64,000 bases of DNA from Sphingobacterium olei (lineage in GTDB: Bacteria > Bacteroidota > Bacteroidia > Sphingobacteriales > Sphingobacteriaceae), in NCBI RefSeq assembly GCF_005048855.1, contig NZ_SUME01000002.1, positions 477,057 to 541,056 of the forward strand. Direction: 5' to 3'. This document shows, in pieces, positions 33,863 through 41,700 of this stretch; position 1 is the first letter of the stretch, and each line of letters begins with the position of its first letter. Both the position numbers and the translations under genes were made by a program. A model generated the notes under the pieces. That model saw only the letters and a list, made by a program, of their open reading frames with translations, was not told the DNA's origin and did no database searches.

Positions 33863-35692
33863 TTAATTTATCTTTTCTGCCTTAAAGGAAAGAATCTTAT
33901 ATACTGCCTCGGTAACCGCCGTACCTGGACTCTTAACATCAAATTCCTGATCGGTCGGTGTATCGGCATCTGGATAACGTCTCACATCCCCTGTGCGGAA
34001 GGACACACGACTGATCTCGCTTACGGGTTGGAAGAATAAGCGTGTACCCTTCTCTTCGCCATTGATAGACATCTGGAAAGAACGTGTAGCGACATCTGCA
34101 GTTAATGTGACCACATATTGCTGCCCTGCTTGATACATCTGAACGCCAGCATTTCTGTAGCCCGCCTTGTTTTTAATCGATCCATCCGCATCGAAGATCA
34201 AACGTGCCGCAGCTAACCCTTTGTTGTCTAAAAGCTCGATCTGAAGATTCCCGGTATCGGCCTGCTCTGCTGTTATGACAAATTCAACTTTAATTTTTTT
34301 GGAAGCTGGAACCACACGCTCCGCCTTCGCGTAGTCGTATGGATCTTTGTCGCGTAAGACCAGGGCATTGCCTTCTATCTTGGCGCTTGCCCATAACGGG
34401 CTATAAATATTCCATTTATTATAGGCTTCACTACCTCCGCTTGAGAAGTCGTCTGTTACATTTTCCTGCACAGTCGACGCAAGAGGCACAGGCACTTTCG
34501 CTACCCACATATCTTCTTTATTCATGCTGTACGTCAACCACATATTGTTATCCGGTACAACTCCATTTCCTTCCAGAATACCCCGAACATACTGTGGACC
34601 GTATGATTTGTAATTGCCTCCATAACGCATTGTACTGATCTCACCATTCAACAGCATGAGATCCGTATAATTCAGTCCATCGCTGCTTGTCGATACTGCT
34701 AAAGGCCAACGGAACTCTGAAGGATTATAAACCGTAGCAAAGCGGCCATCTGATGTACGCTGTCCCCAGATTTTTGCGTTACTGTTGACAAAGCCCGGAG
34801 CACGGAGTGGTGTAAACGCCCAACTTCTGCCTCCATCTTTACTCACGGAAGTCAACGCATGTTTCCAAAGGCCAATTACATCGCCGTTGTTTAGGTGATA
34901 GTACGCAAACGCTTTAATAGGCCGACTGTACGGCACCAAAGGATCATTACGATCAGCCTCCTCTACCCACTGCTGCATCATTAAAGGTTGCTGCATCAAT
35001 TCCTTGCAGGCTTGTACAAATGCCTTATCTTTACTCGTTGTATAAAAAGGATATTTAGCTAATTTTTGATTGAACGAAGAATTGAAACGGATAAAGTAGA
35101 TCGGTCCAAAAGAACCATCAGCATTGATTTCCCGGACGACACGACCTATGCCATTTCCATCGTTGGGATCATCTTTGGCATCGAGTGCGACGCCATAATA
35201 ACCGATGCTAAGCAATTTGCCATTTTTAGACGTGTAAAAGCCCATCCGTTGATGCATGATCGCATAAAGATCTTTACCAGCCTTATCGGTGCGCCCCGGT
35301 TTCGTAAAACCTTCCGGGACCAAATAGGGCGGAAATAGTTCTACGGGAGCGGTCCAGCTATAGCCATCTTTTGACGTTTGCAGCAAGCTTTTTCCATCCG
35401 CGATGTGTTCCCCAATAGGATTACTCAAAAACTGCAGGTAATACGTATTGTTCCAATACGCCAGAAACGGCTGGTGATTATAGGTAAAACCGTGACCACC
35501 CGCAAGTTCCGGAAACTCCCTATTTGCACGGAATACTTGAATATTATGCGTACCCACGGCAGGAGTTAGTTGGCCGTGATGATAATCCACGTTTGAAAGC
35601 GTCTTGCCCACATAACGTACCGTATCTTGCGCAAATGCTTGCTGCACCAATCCCAAAACAGCTATCCCTAATATTGTTGACTTTATCTTCAT
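33863..35692 (-). CDS. Secreted beta-propeller enzyme (possibly GH145/PL42-like) with C-terminal beta-sandwich
   Basis: A 609-residue protein with a signal peptide ending at AFAQ. Residues about 30-410 look like a propeller: HHGQLTPAVGTHN (38-50), NHQPFLAYWNNTYYLQFLSNP, MHQRMGFYTSKNGKLLSIGYYG, TSVSKDGGRSW. I recall a similar N-terminal pattern in GH145 alpha-L-rhamnosidases and PL42 rhamnosyl-glucuronate lyases, which act on Rha-alpha-1,4-GlcA ends; this is from memory and not checked. Residues about 415-605 form a LamG-like beta-sandwich. It sits between the acetylesterase and a GH43 gene. What is sure is an exported propeller enzyme in a pectin locus. Confidence 0.65.
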   Translation of the reverse strand: MKIKSTILGIAVLGLVQQAFAQDTVRYVGKTLSNVDYHHGQLTPAVGTHNIQVFRANREFPELAGGHGFTYNHQPFLAYWNNTYYLQFLSNPIGEHIADGKSLLQTSKDGYSWTAPVELFPPYLVPEGFTKPGRTDKAGKDLYAIMHQRMGFYTSKNGKLLSIGYYGVALDAKDDPNDGNGIGRVVREINADGSFGPIYFIRFNSSFNQKLAKYPFYTTSKDKAFVQACKELMQQPLMMQQWVEEADRNDPLVPYSRPIKAFAYYHLNNGDVIGLWKHALTSVSKDGGRSWAFTPLRAPGFVNSNAKIWGQRTSDGRFATVYNPSEFRWPLAVSTSSDGLNYTDLMLLNGEISTMRYGGNYKSYGPQYVRGILEGNGVVPDNNMWLTYSMNKEDMWVAKVPVPLASTVQENVTDDFSSGGSEAYNKWNIYSPLWASAKIEGNALVLRDKDPYDYAKAERVVPASKKIKVEFVITAEQADTGNLQIELLDNKGLAAARLIFDADGSIKNKAGYRNAGVQMYQAGQQYVVTLTADVATRSFQMSINGEEKGTRLFFQPVSEISRVSFRTGDVRRYPDADTPTDQEFDVKSPGTAVTEAVYKILSFKAEKIN

Positions 35693-35731
35693 TCTTTTAT
35701 TGCTTATTTGCGAATCAGCTTATCTGCGTCT

Positions 35732-36643
35732 TTATCTACTTAATAACTTTTTCAAATCCTTCCGTGATGCTTTAAATATCGTTCCGTGCTTGTGTCCTTC
35801 AGGTACAGAAATTCTGTCATTTGCCTTTTCAAAAGTTTTAAAATCTTTCGTGGACACAGCCTCGTAACTTTTACTGCCATACGAGTCGAAATAAATCAAC
35901 CACTCGTCCTTGATCTTGATCACAGAAGGGCCTTCCGTCAGGTAATCCGAATAGGGTGCAGAAACATCGGTATACGGTCCCAGTGGATTATCTGCAAAAG
36001 CAACTTTCAAATTTCGGTTGGGGCGTGTATTATCTTTCAATACCAGTACATAATCATCTTTGTCCTTTTTCACAATGACTGCATCAATAATGCTGAAGCC
36101 CGGATCAGCAAATAACTTCGTGGGCGAAAACGTTTCAAAGTCCGTCGTCGTCGTGTAGTACATACGCTGATTGTTATCCTCCGGTTCTATTCCACGTGGA
36201 AACCGGCCGGGAATGGTAGAAGCCCAAATGATAATGAACCGATCCACATCCTCATCGTAAAACAGTTCTGGCGCCCATACATTTACCGTAGTCGGTTCGT
36301 GCTCCATAACCGGAAGAATCTTTTTGTTCTCCCAATGGATTAGATCCCTAGATTGCGCATAACCTATTCCTTTATCTCCTTTCCAGGCGATTGTCCATAC
36401 CAGATGGTATACCCCCTGTTTATCGCGCACCATCGACGGGTCCCGCATTATTTTTTGAGAACCCAGTTCAGGTTTCAAATAAATGCCGTCAATCGCGTTC
36501 CACTTGTAGCCATCCGTACTGTACAAATACCGTAAACCCTCATCGGCGGGTTCATGAAAAGATGTAAACATGTACACATCCTTTTGGCAAGACGCCAAAA
36601 GGATGATTATACTAAAAAAAAGAATGTTGCGGATCAGGCCCAT
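35732..36643 (-). CDS. GH43 family lipoprotein
   Basis: A 303-residue five-bladed propeller glycosidase anchored by a lipobox (LLASC, Cys19). Three GH43 catalytic positions can be seen: Asp68 in IMRDPSMV (base), Asp187 in SIIDAVIVK (pKa modulator) and Glu237 in LTEGPSVIK (acid), with the conserved WAPELFYD at 123-130. GH43 enzymes mostly release L-arabinofuranose or xylose, and arabinofuranosyl residues occur in RG-II and RG-I side chains. It is 14 bases from the GH140-like gene upstream. At 303 residues it contains the catalytic domain only. Confidence 0.88.
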   Translation of the reverse strand: MGLIRNILFFSIIILLASCQKDVYMFTSFHEPADEGLRYLYSTDGYKWNAIDGIYLKPELGSQKIMRDPSMVRDKQGVYHLVWTIAWKGDKGIGYAQSRDLIHWENKKILPVMEHEPTTVNVWAPELFYDEDVDRFIIIWASTIPGRFPRGIEPEDNNQRMYYTTTTDFETFSPTKLFADPGFSIIDAVIVKKDKDDYVLVLKDNTRPNRNLKVAFADNPLGPYTDVSAPYSDYLTEGPSVIKIKDEWLIYFDSYGSKSYEAVSTKDFKTFEKANDRISVPEGHKHGTIFKASRKDLKKLLSR

Positions 36644-36657
36644 CTAAATCCTCCTAT

Positions 36658-38064
36658 TTAATTTTTACTTTCTAAAACCAACACCCAGTCATTGCCATCC
36701 TTCTTACCGCCTTCAGGTTGAAAAACCTGAACACCTTTATTTTCGACGTCGCCAATGGCCGTTTTCTCCCCATTACGTGGGTTAAACCAGGATGCTTTCA
36801 CGTTATCACCCTTTATCTTACCCATATTTATCTTCATCTCCCGACCATTGTAGTTGTAAATAAAGGCATAGGAATCTGTACGGGTAGCCAATAAGCGATC
36901 ATACTTTTCACCGTTTTCCGCTACGATAGACTGATCCGGTATACGATTGAAATAATCGTCTTGGGAAAGCAGAAGCTCTTTGAGGTATTTCATTTGCCCT
37001 GCCCCAGGTGCATGTATGGCCTCCGACCATAATTCCGTCGAACCGTAAGCAGTCGTGGTATCTGTTTTGGAATGCATTTGCATCACGGAGTTTTGACCGT
37101 ATGTATAACCAAATGCCCCGGCAAACACCGACCAATAGCCGTATCGGCGTACATCTGCGTCATTCCAGCGCGGCTGTTCGATATCATGCAGACCATGTGG
37201 TATGCCTTCGTACGATGGTTCGCCATCAATCGTCGGTTTGATCGGTTTTAAGTTCCAATCCACTTCCATGAACTTCCAGTTGTCTTCGCCGTAATGCTTC
37301 TGTTCGTTTGCAGACGTATCTTGGTCGTACCTTCTGTGACCAGACTGTACCATGTTAAAATCTAACCAAGGCTCGTTGTGAAACCAGTCTGAAGAGGCTG
37401 TACGTCCACGCGGGTGGTACGTGATCAAATTATTGGTATCAATCGCGTTGATCGTCTTACCGATCTCCTGCCATACCTCGAGTGAATCCGTCGCTTTGAT
37501 GTCGCCACCATTTAACCATACAATATTTTGCTTATCCTTCCAACGTTCCGCAAGAAAAGTAGCATACACCTTTGCTTGTTCCGGAGAGACCTTTCCATCT
37601 TTTACAGGAGAGCCCCAGACCGGCACCAATGCCATATAAATTCCTTTTTCAGCCGCTTTATCAATCATAAAATCGACATGGTCCCAATAGTCGTATTCGT
37701 CTGCATTATCCGGGTTATTACCTTCCGTAACCAGTGGACGGGCGATGTCGCTATTGATCATTGCCGAATCACCATATACATTGACAGCAGGCACGGTATG
37801 TAGTACCATGGCTTGAATCACATTAAATCCCTTTTGCTTTCTATCTTCCAGGTACGTCTCTGCTTCCTCACGGTTCAGCTTACCAAACAATAACCAGCCG
37901 GTATCGCCCAACCAGAAGAAGGGTTTGCCGTCTGCTGAAGTCAGGTAGCGTCCGTTTTCAGAAACCTTCAAAGTTGATATTCCTGTTGATTCTTGTTCCG
38001 ACTCGCAAGAGAACAATGCGCCTGCCAATAGAAAAGGGAGTAATTTATGCCCAAATGCCTTCAT
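36658..38064 (-). CDS. GH140 apiosidase-like lipoprotein (DUF4038)
   Basis: A 468-residue lipoprotein (lipobox ALFSC, Cys20). The (beta/alpha)8 domain starts with LTSADGKPFFWLGDTGWLLF, the hallmark of DUF4038/GH140, and has Asp188 in WLNGGDIKA and Glu282 in TIDGEPSYEG at the positions of the catalytic pair; a C-terminal beta-sandwich with WFNPRNG follows (about 375-468). The characterised member from Bacteroides thetaiotaomicron releases D-apiose from RG-II. Apiose is nearly diagnostic for RG-II or apiogalacturonan, so this gene is the best single clue to the target glycan. It is co-oriented with the GH43 (14 bases) and the beta-helix/barrel gene (38 bases). Confidence 0.88.
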   Translation of the reverse strand: MKAFGHKLLPFLLAGALFSCESEQESTGISTLKVSENGRYLTSADGKPFFWLGDTGWLLFGKLNREEAETYLEDRKQKGFNVIQAMVLHTVPAVNVYGDSAMINSDIARPLVTEGNNPDNADEYDYWDHVDFMIDKAAEKGIYMALVPVWGSPVKDGKVSPEQAKVYATFLAERWKDKQNIVWLNGGDIKATDSLEVWQEIGKTINAIDTNNLITYHPRGRTASSDWFHNEPWLDFNMVQSGHRRYDQDTSANEQKHYGEDNWKFMEVDWNLKPIKPTIDGEPSYEGIPHGLHDIEQPRWNDADVRRYGYWSVFAGAFGYTYGQNSVMQMHSKTDTTTAYGSTELWSEAIHAPGAGQMKYLKELLLSQDDYFNRIPDQSIVAENGEKYDRLLATRTDSYAFIYNYNGREMKINMGKIKGDNVKASWFNPRNGEKTAIGDVENKGVQVFQPEGGKKDGNDWVLVLESKN

Positions 38065-38102
38065 ACGTGTTGTGTTATATTCTTAATTTCTTATTCTGCT
38101 TA

Positions 38103-41100
38103 TTATCTTTTACTGATCCAAATGACCAAATCCGATGTGTTAAATTTTTTGGATAACGGCTGTTTGTCCACATTAATCCGCTCCGATCCCAATAGTTTTC
38201 CCGTTTTAGGATCCACATAATGTACGGCATAAACCCCTTTCAGCTCAGGGAAGAGCGTCTTCAATTGGTCCACCTTGGGTTGAAAGACGATAGCGCCTTC
38301 CTTTCCTTTTAAAATCCAATGATCTTCGATGGACTCCGCTTTCATCGTCGCCGCTGCCCGATAGAATTCCCCGTCACCAACTAGAGGTAGATTGGCCATC
38401 GATCCTCCTGCCATAAAAATGGCCCAAGCCATTTCTGGATAGTTGGGGCCATGGTAGGTCACCGCTTTATCCGGATACGCCTTGCGATACTCAGATACTG
38501 CCCGGTATACCTGTTTTGCGGAAGTTTTCTTCCCAAAACCATGCTGTCTCGGTGCGAGGTTCTTGCCGCCTTCTGGGGCGTGCGTCGAACCATCTTCCTG
38601 ATAGTGCCAATAGCGGATATCGATCACATCAACGGCGGCAGCACGCTTCGGGTCGGCCAATATCGCATCCTGCACATCCTTTGGTGTGCTGAGTGCAATG
38701 ATGGGGCTTTTTCCCGTTTCTACTTTCCACTCGTTAATCACGTCAATCCAAAATGCTGTGAAATGTAGCGGACCTGTATATTCTGCGCTGATCAGTTGAA
38801 TAACACTACTATTATCTTTGAAATTGTCCAAACATTGACGGATGTAGGCGCGATGTAAAGCACGGCGTGCCGGATGCTCCACATCATAAAACTGCTCGGC
38901 CATAAATATGCGTTTATCGCCGGCGTAGGGTACCGGTTCAGGAAAACCTACTTCATTGATATTATTAGCCGTACGCCAAGGAAAGTCGGTATAATGTGCT
39001 CCGGCCTCCAAGATATTATGTTGAAAATAATTTTGATGAAGCAATATGAGTCCATTTTGGTCCGCCAGATCAGCAAATTCCTTTAGACGATTCCAGTAGA
39101 ATTTGTTGTATTTGGTCAAATTGTATTTGGACAGGCCGTCGTACGCCAATCCCATTCCTGTACGCGCAAAAGGGAGTTCGTAAAACGGAGGCCATACTTC
39201 GCCATTTATCCGACGAACGCGTTCGTGATCATCTCTACGACGATCATACCACAGACCGTAATTGTGATCTATACTTAACACCTGGTTGGCTTTCATCGTT
39301 GCCGCCACTTCTTCCAGATCGTCGGTAAGACCAAGACCTGTTTCACCAGGTACAAAGCGGGTAATATGCGGTTTTGCTTTTTCTATACTGTGTGGCTTGG
39401 CCGTACTGCTCCACCATTGAATATCTGTCTTTTTACCGACCAGCACCTGTTGATTACGTTGCAACCAACCATTTGCCACGGTCATGGATCCCTGCGCTGT
39501 ATGCGTAACGGGCTCTTTATAACCCACTTGATCTATCGTGCGCAGGCCCGAGGTAGAAATTTGCAAAGATTGACGGGTTTTAGCTTCACGGATAAAATCA
39601 ATCAATTGTGGATTAAGTTGGTAAGCTTGTTTTGTGAGTTCCATAGCCACACTGATAGACGGTCTACTAGAGGCTTCTGTCAATATTGGTAGAAGGATAG
39701 TTCTCTCTACAGCAGTTTGACCAATTCTATCTTTGAGCTGTGCATAATACAAACTTTTAGGTTTAACATGTTCGTTGGACTGTTCCCAGTGTCCATCACC
39801 CTGAAATTGTGCCCATACGCCAAAGGCCCAATTTTGCGCAGTTGGCGGCTGATAACATTCTACCAGAGCAGCAGAAATCTGCCAGAAAACCGAATTAGCG
39901 GCAGCCCATCCGGCACCTTGACCATCTTGTCCTCTATTTTTATAACTTAACGCTTGCCCGTCGATATCGATCACATCGAACAAAACCCCCGATGCCCAGC
40001 TGTCTATTGCACCGCTAAAACTATACGGCTCAACGGCCTGACATTGCACAAAAGCATTCGGTCCTGCAGCTGCATAGCCTACTGCAAAGTCGTGGTACCC
40101 TTTTTCGGAATATAAGCGCTGAAATAAACATTGTTGACCTTTTGTGTAGAAGGTGTACCGCCTTTGTCCACCAATTTCTGACACTGGATCCAGCGAAATA
40201 CAATCCTCCACGGTCACTTGCTTTGCCGTAGCTAACACATAGACCGCGGAACCTGCAAAATGCTTAAACTGCATTTGGCGCACCCAACTGTTGGCTGCAT
40301 TTTCAATGGTTACGGCCATCCAACGGTGATCTTCATCCATTGCATTCGAGCCGTTGTAGGCCGACTTTAGTGTCATATTTTCTACACCTACATGTTCAAT
40401 CCTTCCGTTCCAGATATATTTTTCGACTGTTGCACCGCCGTATTGTTGATCCAACGCTGTGGTAATAGGCACATCCAGCTCGATGGTATTGCCATTTACG
40501 GCCACCACATTTCTATCCCATGATATCTCGATTCGTCCAGGTTTCCAGCCCAACGAAGTGATTCCACCCCCAAAATGGTCTGTACCCAGTATATTAATCC
40601 ATTCTTGTGTAAATGGCCTCTTGACCATTACTTTGTCACCCACTTTGAATTGGGCGGCATGATCAACAGCCATCTTCCGTGCATTTACCGGCACATAAGC
40701 AGATGTTACATTTGCCTTCGCTTCGATCTTTTGATCTACGCTCCCGGCGATACGGATTAACGTCTCTCGACTTTCACCGGTACCCAACAACACTGTACCC
40801 TCGTTATCAAAGCCTGCACCTCGCAACACCACACCTGAGCTGTGTAATTTAAGCGATCCGGCTAACTGATATTCACCGGCCTCCAATAAAACTGTACCGC
40901 GGAATCCGTTTTTGTCTAACGGCAGGCCCGAAACATAGTCAATAGCCGCTTGTATCCGCGTAGTTGCATCGCCACTTTTTTGCGGAACGGCAATTTTCAC
41001 CGGTACGTCTGGTATGGCGACATTGCCGCTTTGGTAACCCGCATAGGAGAAATCAGGAATCTGGTTACCCAGGGAATCTAGGACATACTGTAACTTACCG

Positions 41101-41228
41101 TCCGAAGACACGCTAACTGGACTCACCTTTTTTTGCGCAAATCCTACAATAGCAGAACAGCACAGAAGCACGGAGAGCGCAAAACGCGCCGCCACACAAG
41201 CCAACATATATATATACCGTTTTTTCAA
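38103..41228 (-). CDS. Large secreted beta-helix plus TIM-barrel-like protein (DUF6298-like)
   Basis: A 1041-residue exported protein with two parts. Residues about 75-520 form a pectate-lyase-3-type parallel beta-helix (TRIQAAIDYVSGLP, GVVLRGAGFDNEGT, repeated short strands). Residues about 590-960 read like a glycosidase barrel: VLSIDHNYGLWYDRRRDDHERVR, ILLHQNYFQHNI, VIQLISAEYTGPLHF with Glu816, and YHGPNYPEMAWAIFMAGG with Glu932. The latter resembles the end of GH140-type barrels but the similarity is weak. Proteins of this kind are called DUF6298 in annotations as far as I recall. No activity is known to me. It is the first gene of the 37-kb run and is followed by GH140. Confidence 0.75.
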   Translation of the reverse strand: MKKRYIYMLACVAARFALSVLLCCSAIVGFAQKKVSPVSVSSDGKLQYVLDSLGNQIPDFSYAGYQSGNVAIPDVPVKIAVPQKSGDATTRIQAAIDYVSGLPLDKNGFRGTVLLEAGEYQLAGSLKLHSSGVVLRGAGFDNEGTVLLGTGESRETLIRIAGSVDQKIEAKANVTSAYVPVNARKMAVDHAAQFKVGDKVMVKRPFTQEWINILGTDHFGGGITSLGWKPGRIEISWDRNVVAVNGNTIELDVPITTALDQQYGGATVEKYIWNGRIEHVGVENMTLKSAYNGSNAMDEDHRWMAVTIENAANSWVRQMQFKHFAGSAVYVLATAKQVTVEDCISLDPVSEIGGQRRYTFYTKGQQCLFQRLYSEKGYHDFAVGYAAAGPNAFVQCQAVEPYSFSGAIDSWASGVLFDVIDIDGQALSYKNRGQDGQGAGWAAANSVFWQISAALVECYQPPTAQNWAFGVWAQFQGDGHWEQSNEHVKPKSLYYAQLKDRIGQTAVERTILLPILTEASSRPSISVAMELTKQAYQLNPQLIDFIREAKTRQSLQISTSGLRTIDQVGYKEPVTHTAQGSMTVANGWLQRNQQVLVGKKTDIQWWSSTAKPHSIEKAKPHITRFVPGETGLGLTDDLEEVAATMKANQVLSIDHNYGLWYDRRRDDHERVRRINGEVWPPFYELPFARTGMGLAYDGLSKYNLTKYNKFYWNRLKEFADLADQNGLILLHQNYFQHNILEAGAHYTDFPWRTANNINEVGFPEPVPYAGDKRIFMAEQFYDVEHPARRALHRAYIRQCLDNFKDNSSVIQLISAEYTGPLHFTAFWIDVINEWKVETGKSPIIALSTPKDVQDAILADPKRAAAVDVIDIRYWHYQEDGSTHAPEGGKNLAPRQHGFGKKTSAKQVYRAVSEYRKAYPDKAVTYHGPNYPEMAWAIFMAGGSMANLPLVGDGEFYRAAATMKAESIEDHWILKGKEGAIVFQPKVDQLKTLFPELKGVYAVHYVDPKTGKLLGSERINVDKQPLSKKFNTSDLVIWISKR

Positions 41229-41570
41229 TGTAATTTCTCTGATTAATCTGGTTTAAAGCTTCACATTATCAATTTCTTAGCACAAACAAACTTAGATAAA
41301 ATGCGCTGCATTCACGAAATGCCTGATAGAAAAACACACCACTCGTAATTTTCCTTTCCATTGATCTCACCTCTGCCTCTGAGGCCTTGTTTAGAGCGGA
41401 ATATACAGTTTCATTTCGCATAAGACATGTTGTTAATTGCTTCTCCCTCAAATACAAACTTACTTTAAAAAGTAGAATTGTCTTTATAGCATTTTCTCTA
41501 GCTATTATAGTATTTTACCAAGGGTGCTTGATACCATTAAACTGAAGCGCAAAGATGGCGGGAGCATCAA

Positions 41571-41595
41571 AAAAGGCCGCAGAATGCGACCTTTT
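41571..41595 (-). terminator. Intrinsic terminator after the pectate lyase gene
   Basis: Ten-base arms (41571-41580 and 41586-41595) with a 5-base loop pair fully on the minus strand if one G-U is allowed, and are followed there by a run of T (CCTTTTTTGATG). It lies about 105 bases beyond the stop of the lyase at 41701 and should separate that transcript from the operon starting at 41228. Confidence 0.7.
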
Positions 41596-41618
41596 CGAAA
41601 TAAACCAACTAATAATCA

Positions 41619-41683
41619 ACCCTAGCCGTGTGGGAGACACACGTACATTAGGGTCTAACCGACTTAACGGGAACCACCCCGTT
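41619..41683. other. Tandem hairpins in the 3' region of the pectate lyase gene
   Basis: Two perfect inverted repeats precede the terminator. The first is nested: outer arms ACCCTA (41619-41624) and TAGGGT (41649-41654) enclose inner arms CGTGTG (41627-41632) and CACACG (41638-41643) with a 5-base loop. The second is AACGGG (41666-41671) with CCCGTT (41678-41683). They could protect the transcript 3' end or form a regulatory RNA structure. Confidence 0.5.
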
Positions 41684-41700
41684 TAGAAACTCTTAACTTT

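Larger units (their letters stand above)
41229..41700. promoter_or_regulatory. Intergenic region ahead of the long operon
   Basis: 472 bases without a supported gene. It carries the likely control region of the 37-kb operon: perfect minus-strand -7 elements TAAGTTTG occur twice, at 41294-41287 and 41462-41455, neither with a clear TTG 19-21 bases upstream. The left half is AT-rich; the right half holds three hairpins described separately that belong to the 3' end of the pectate lyase gene. Confidence 0.4.

Noticed and set aside
41269..41457. 62-codon minus-strand open frame in the operon control region
   Set aside because: No signal peptide, family motif or ribosome-binding evidence, and the position coincides with promoter-like elements. 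Probably chance.
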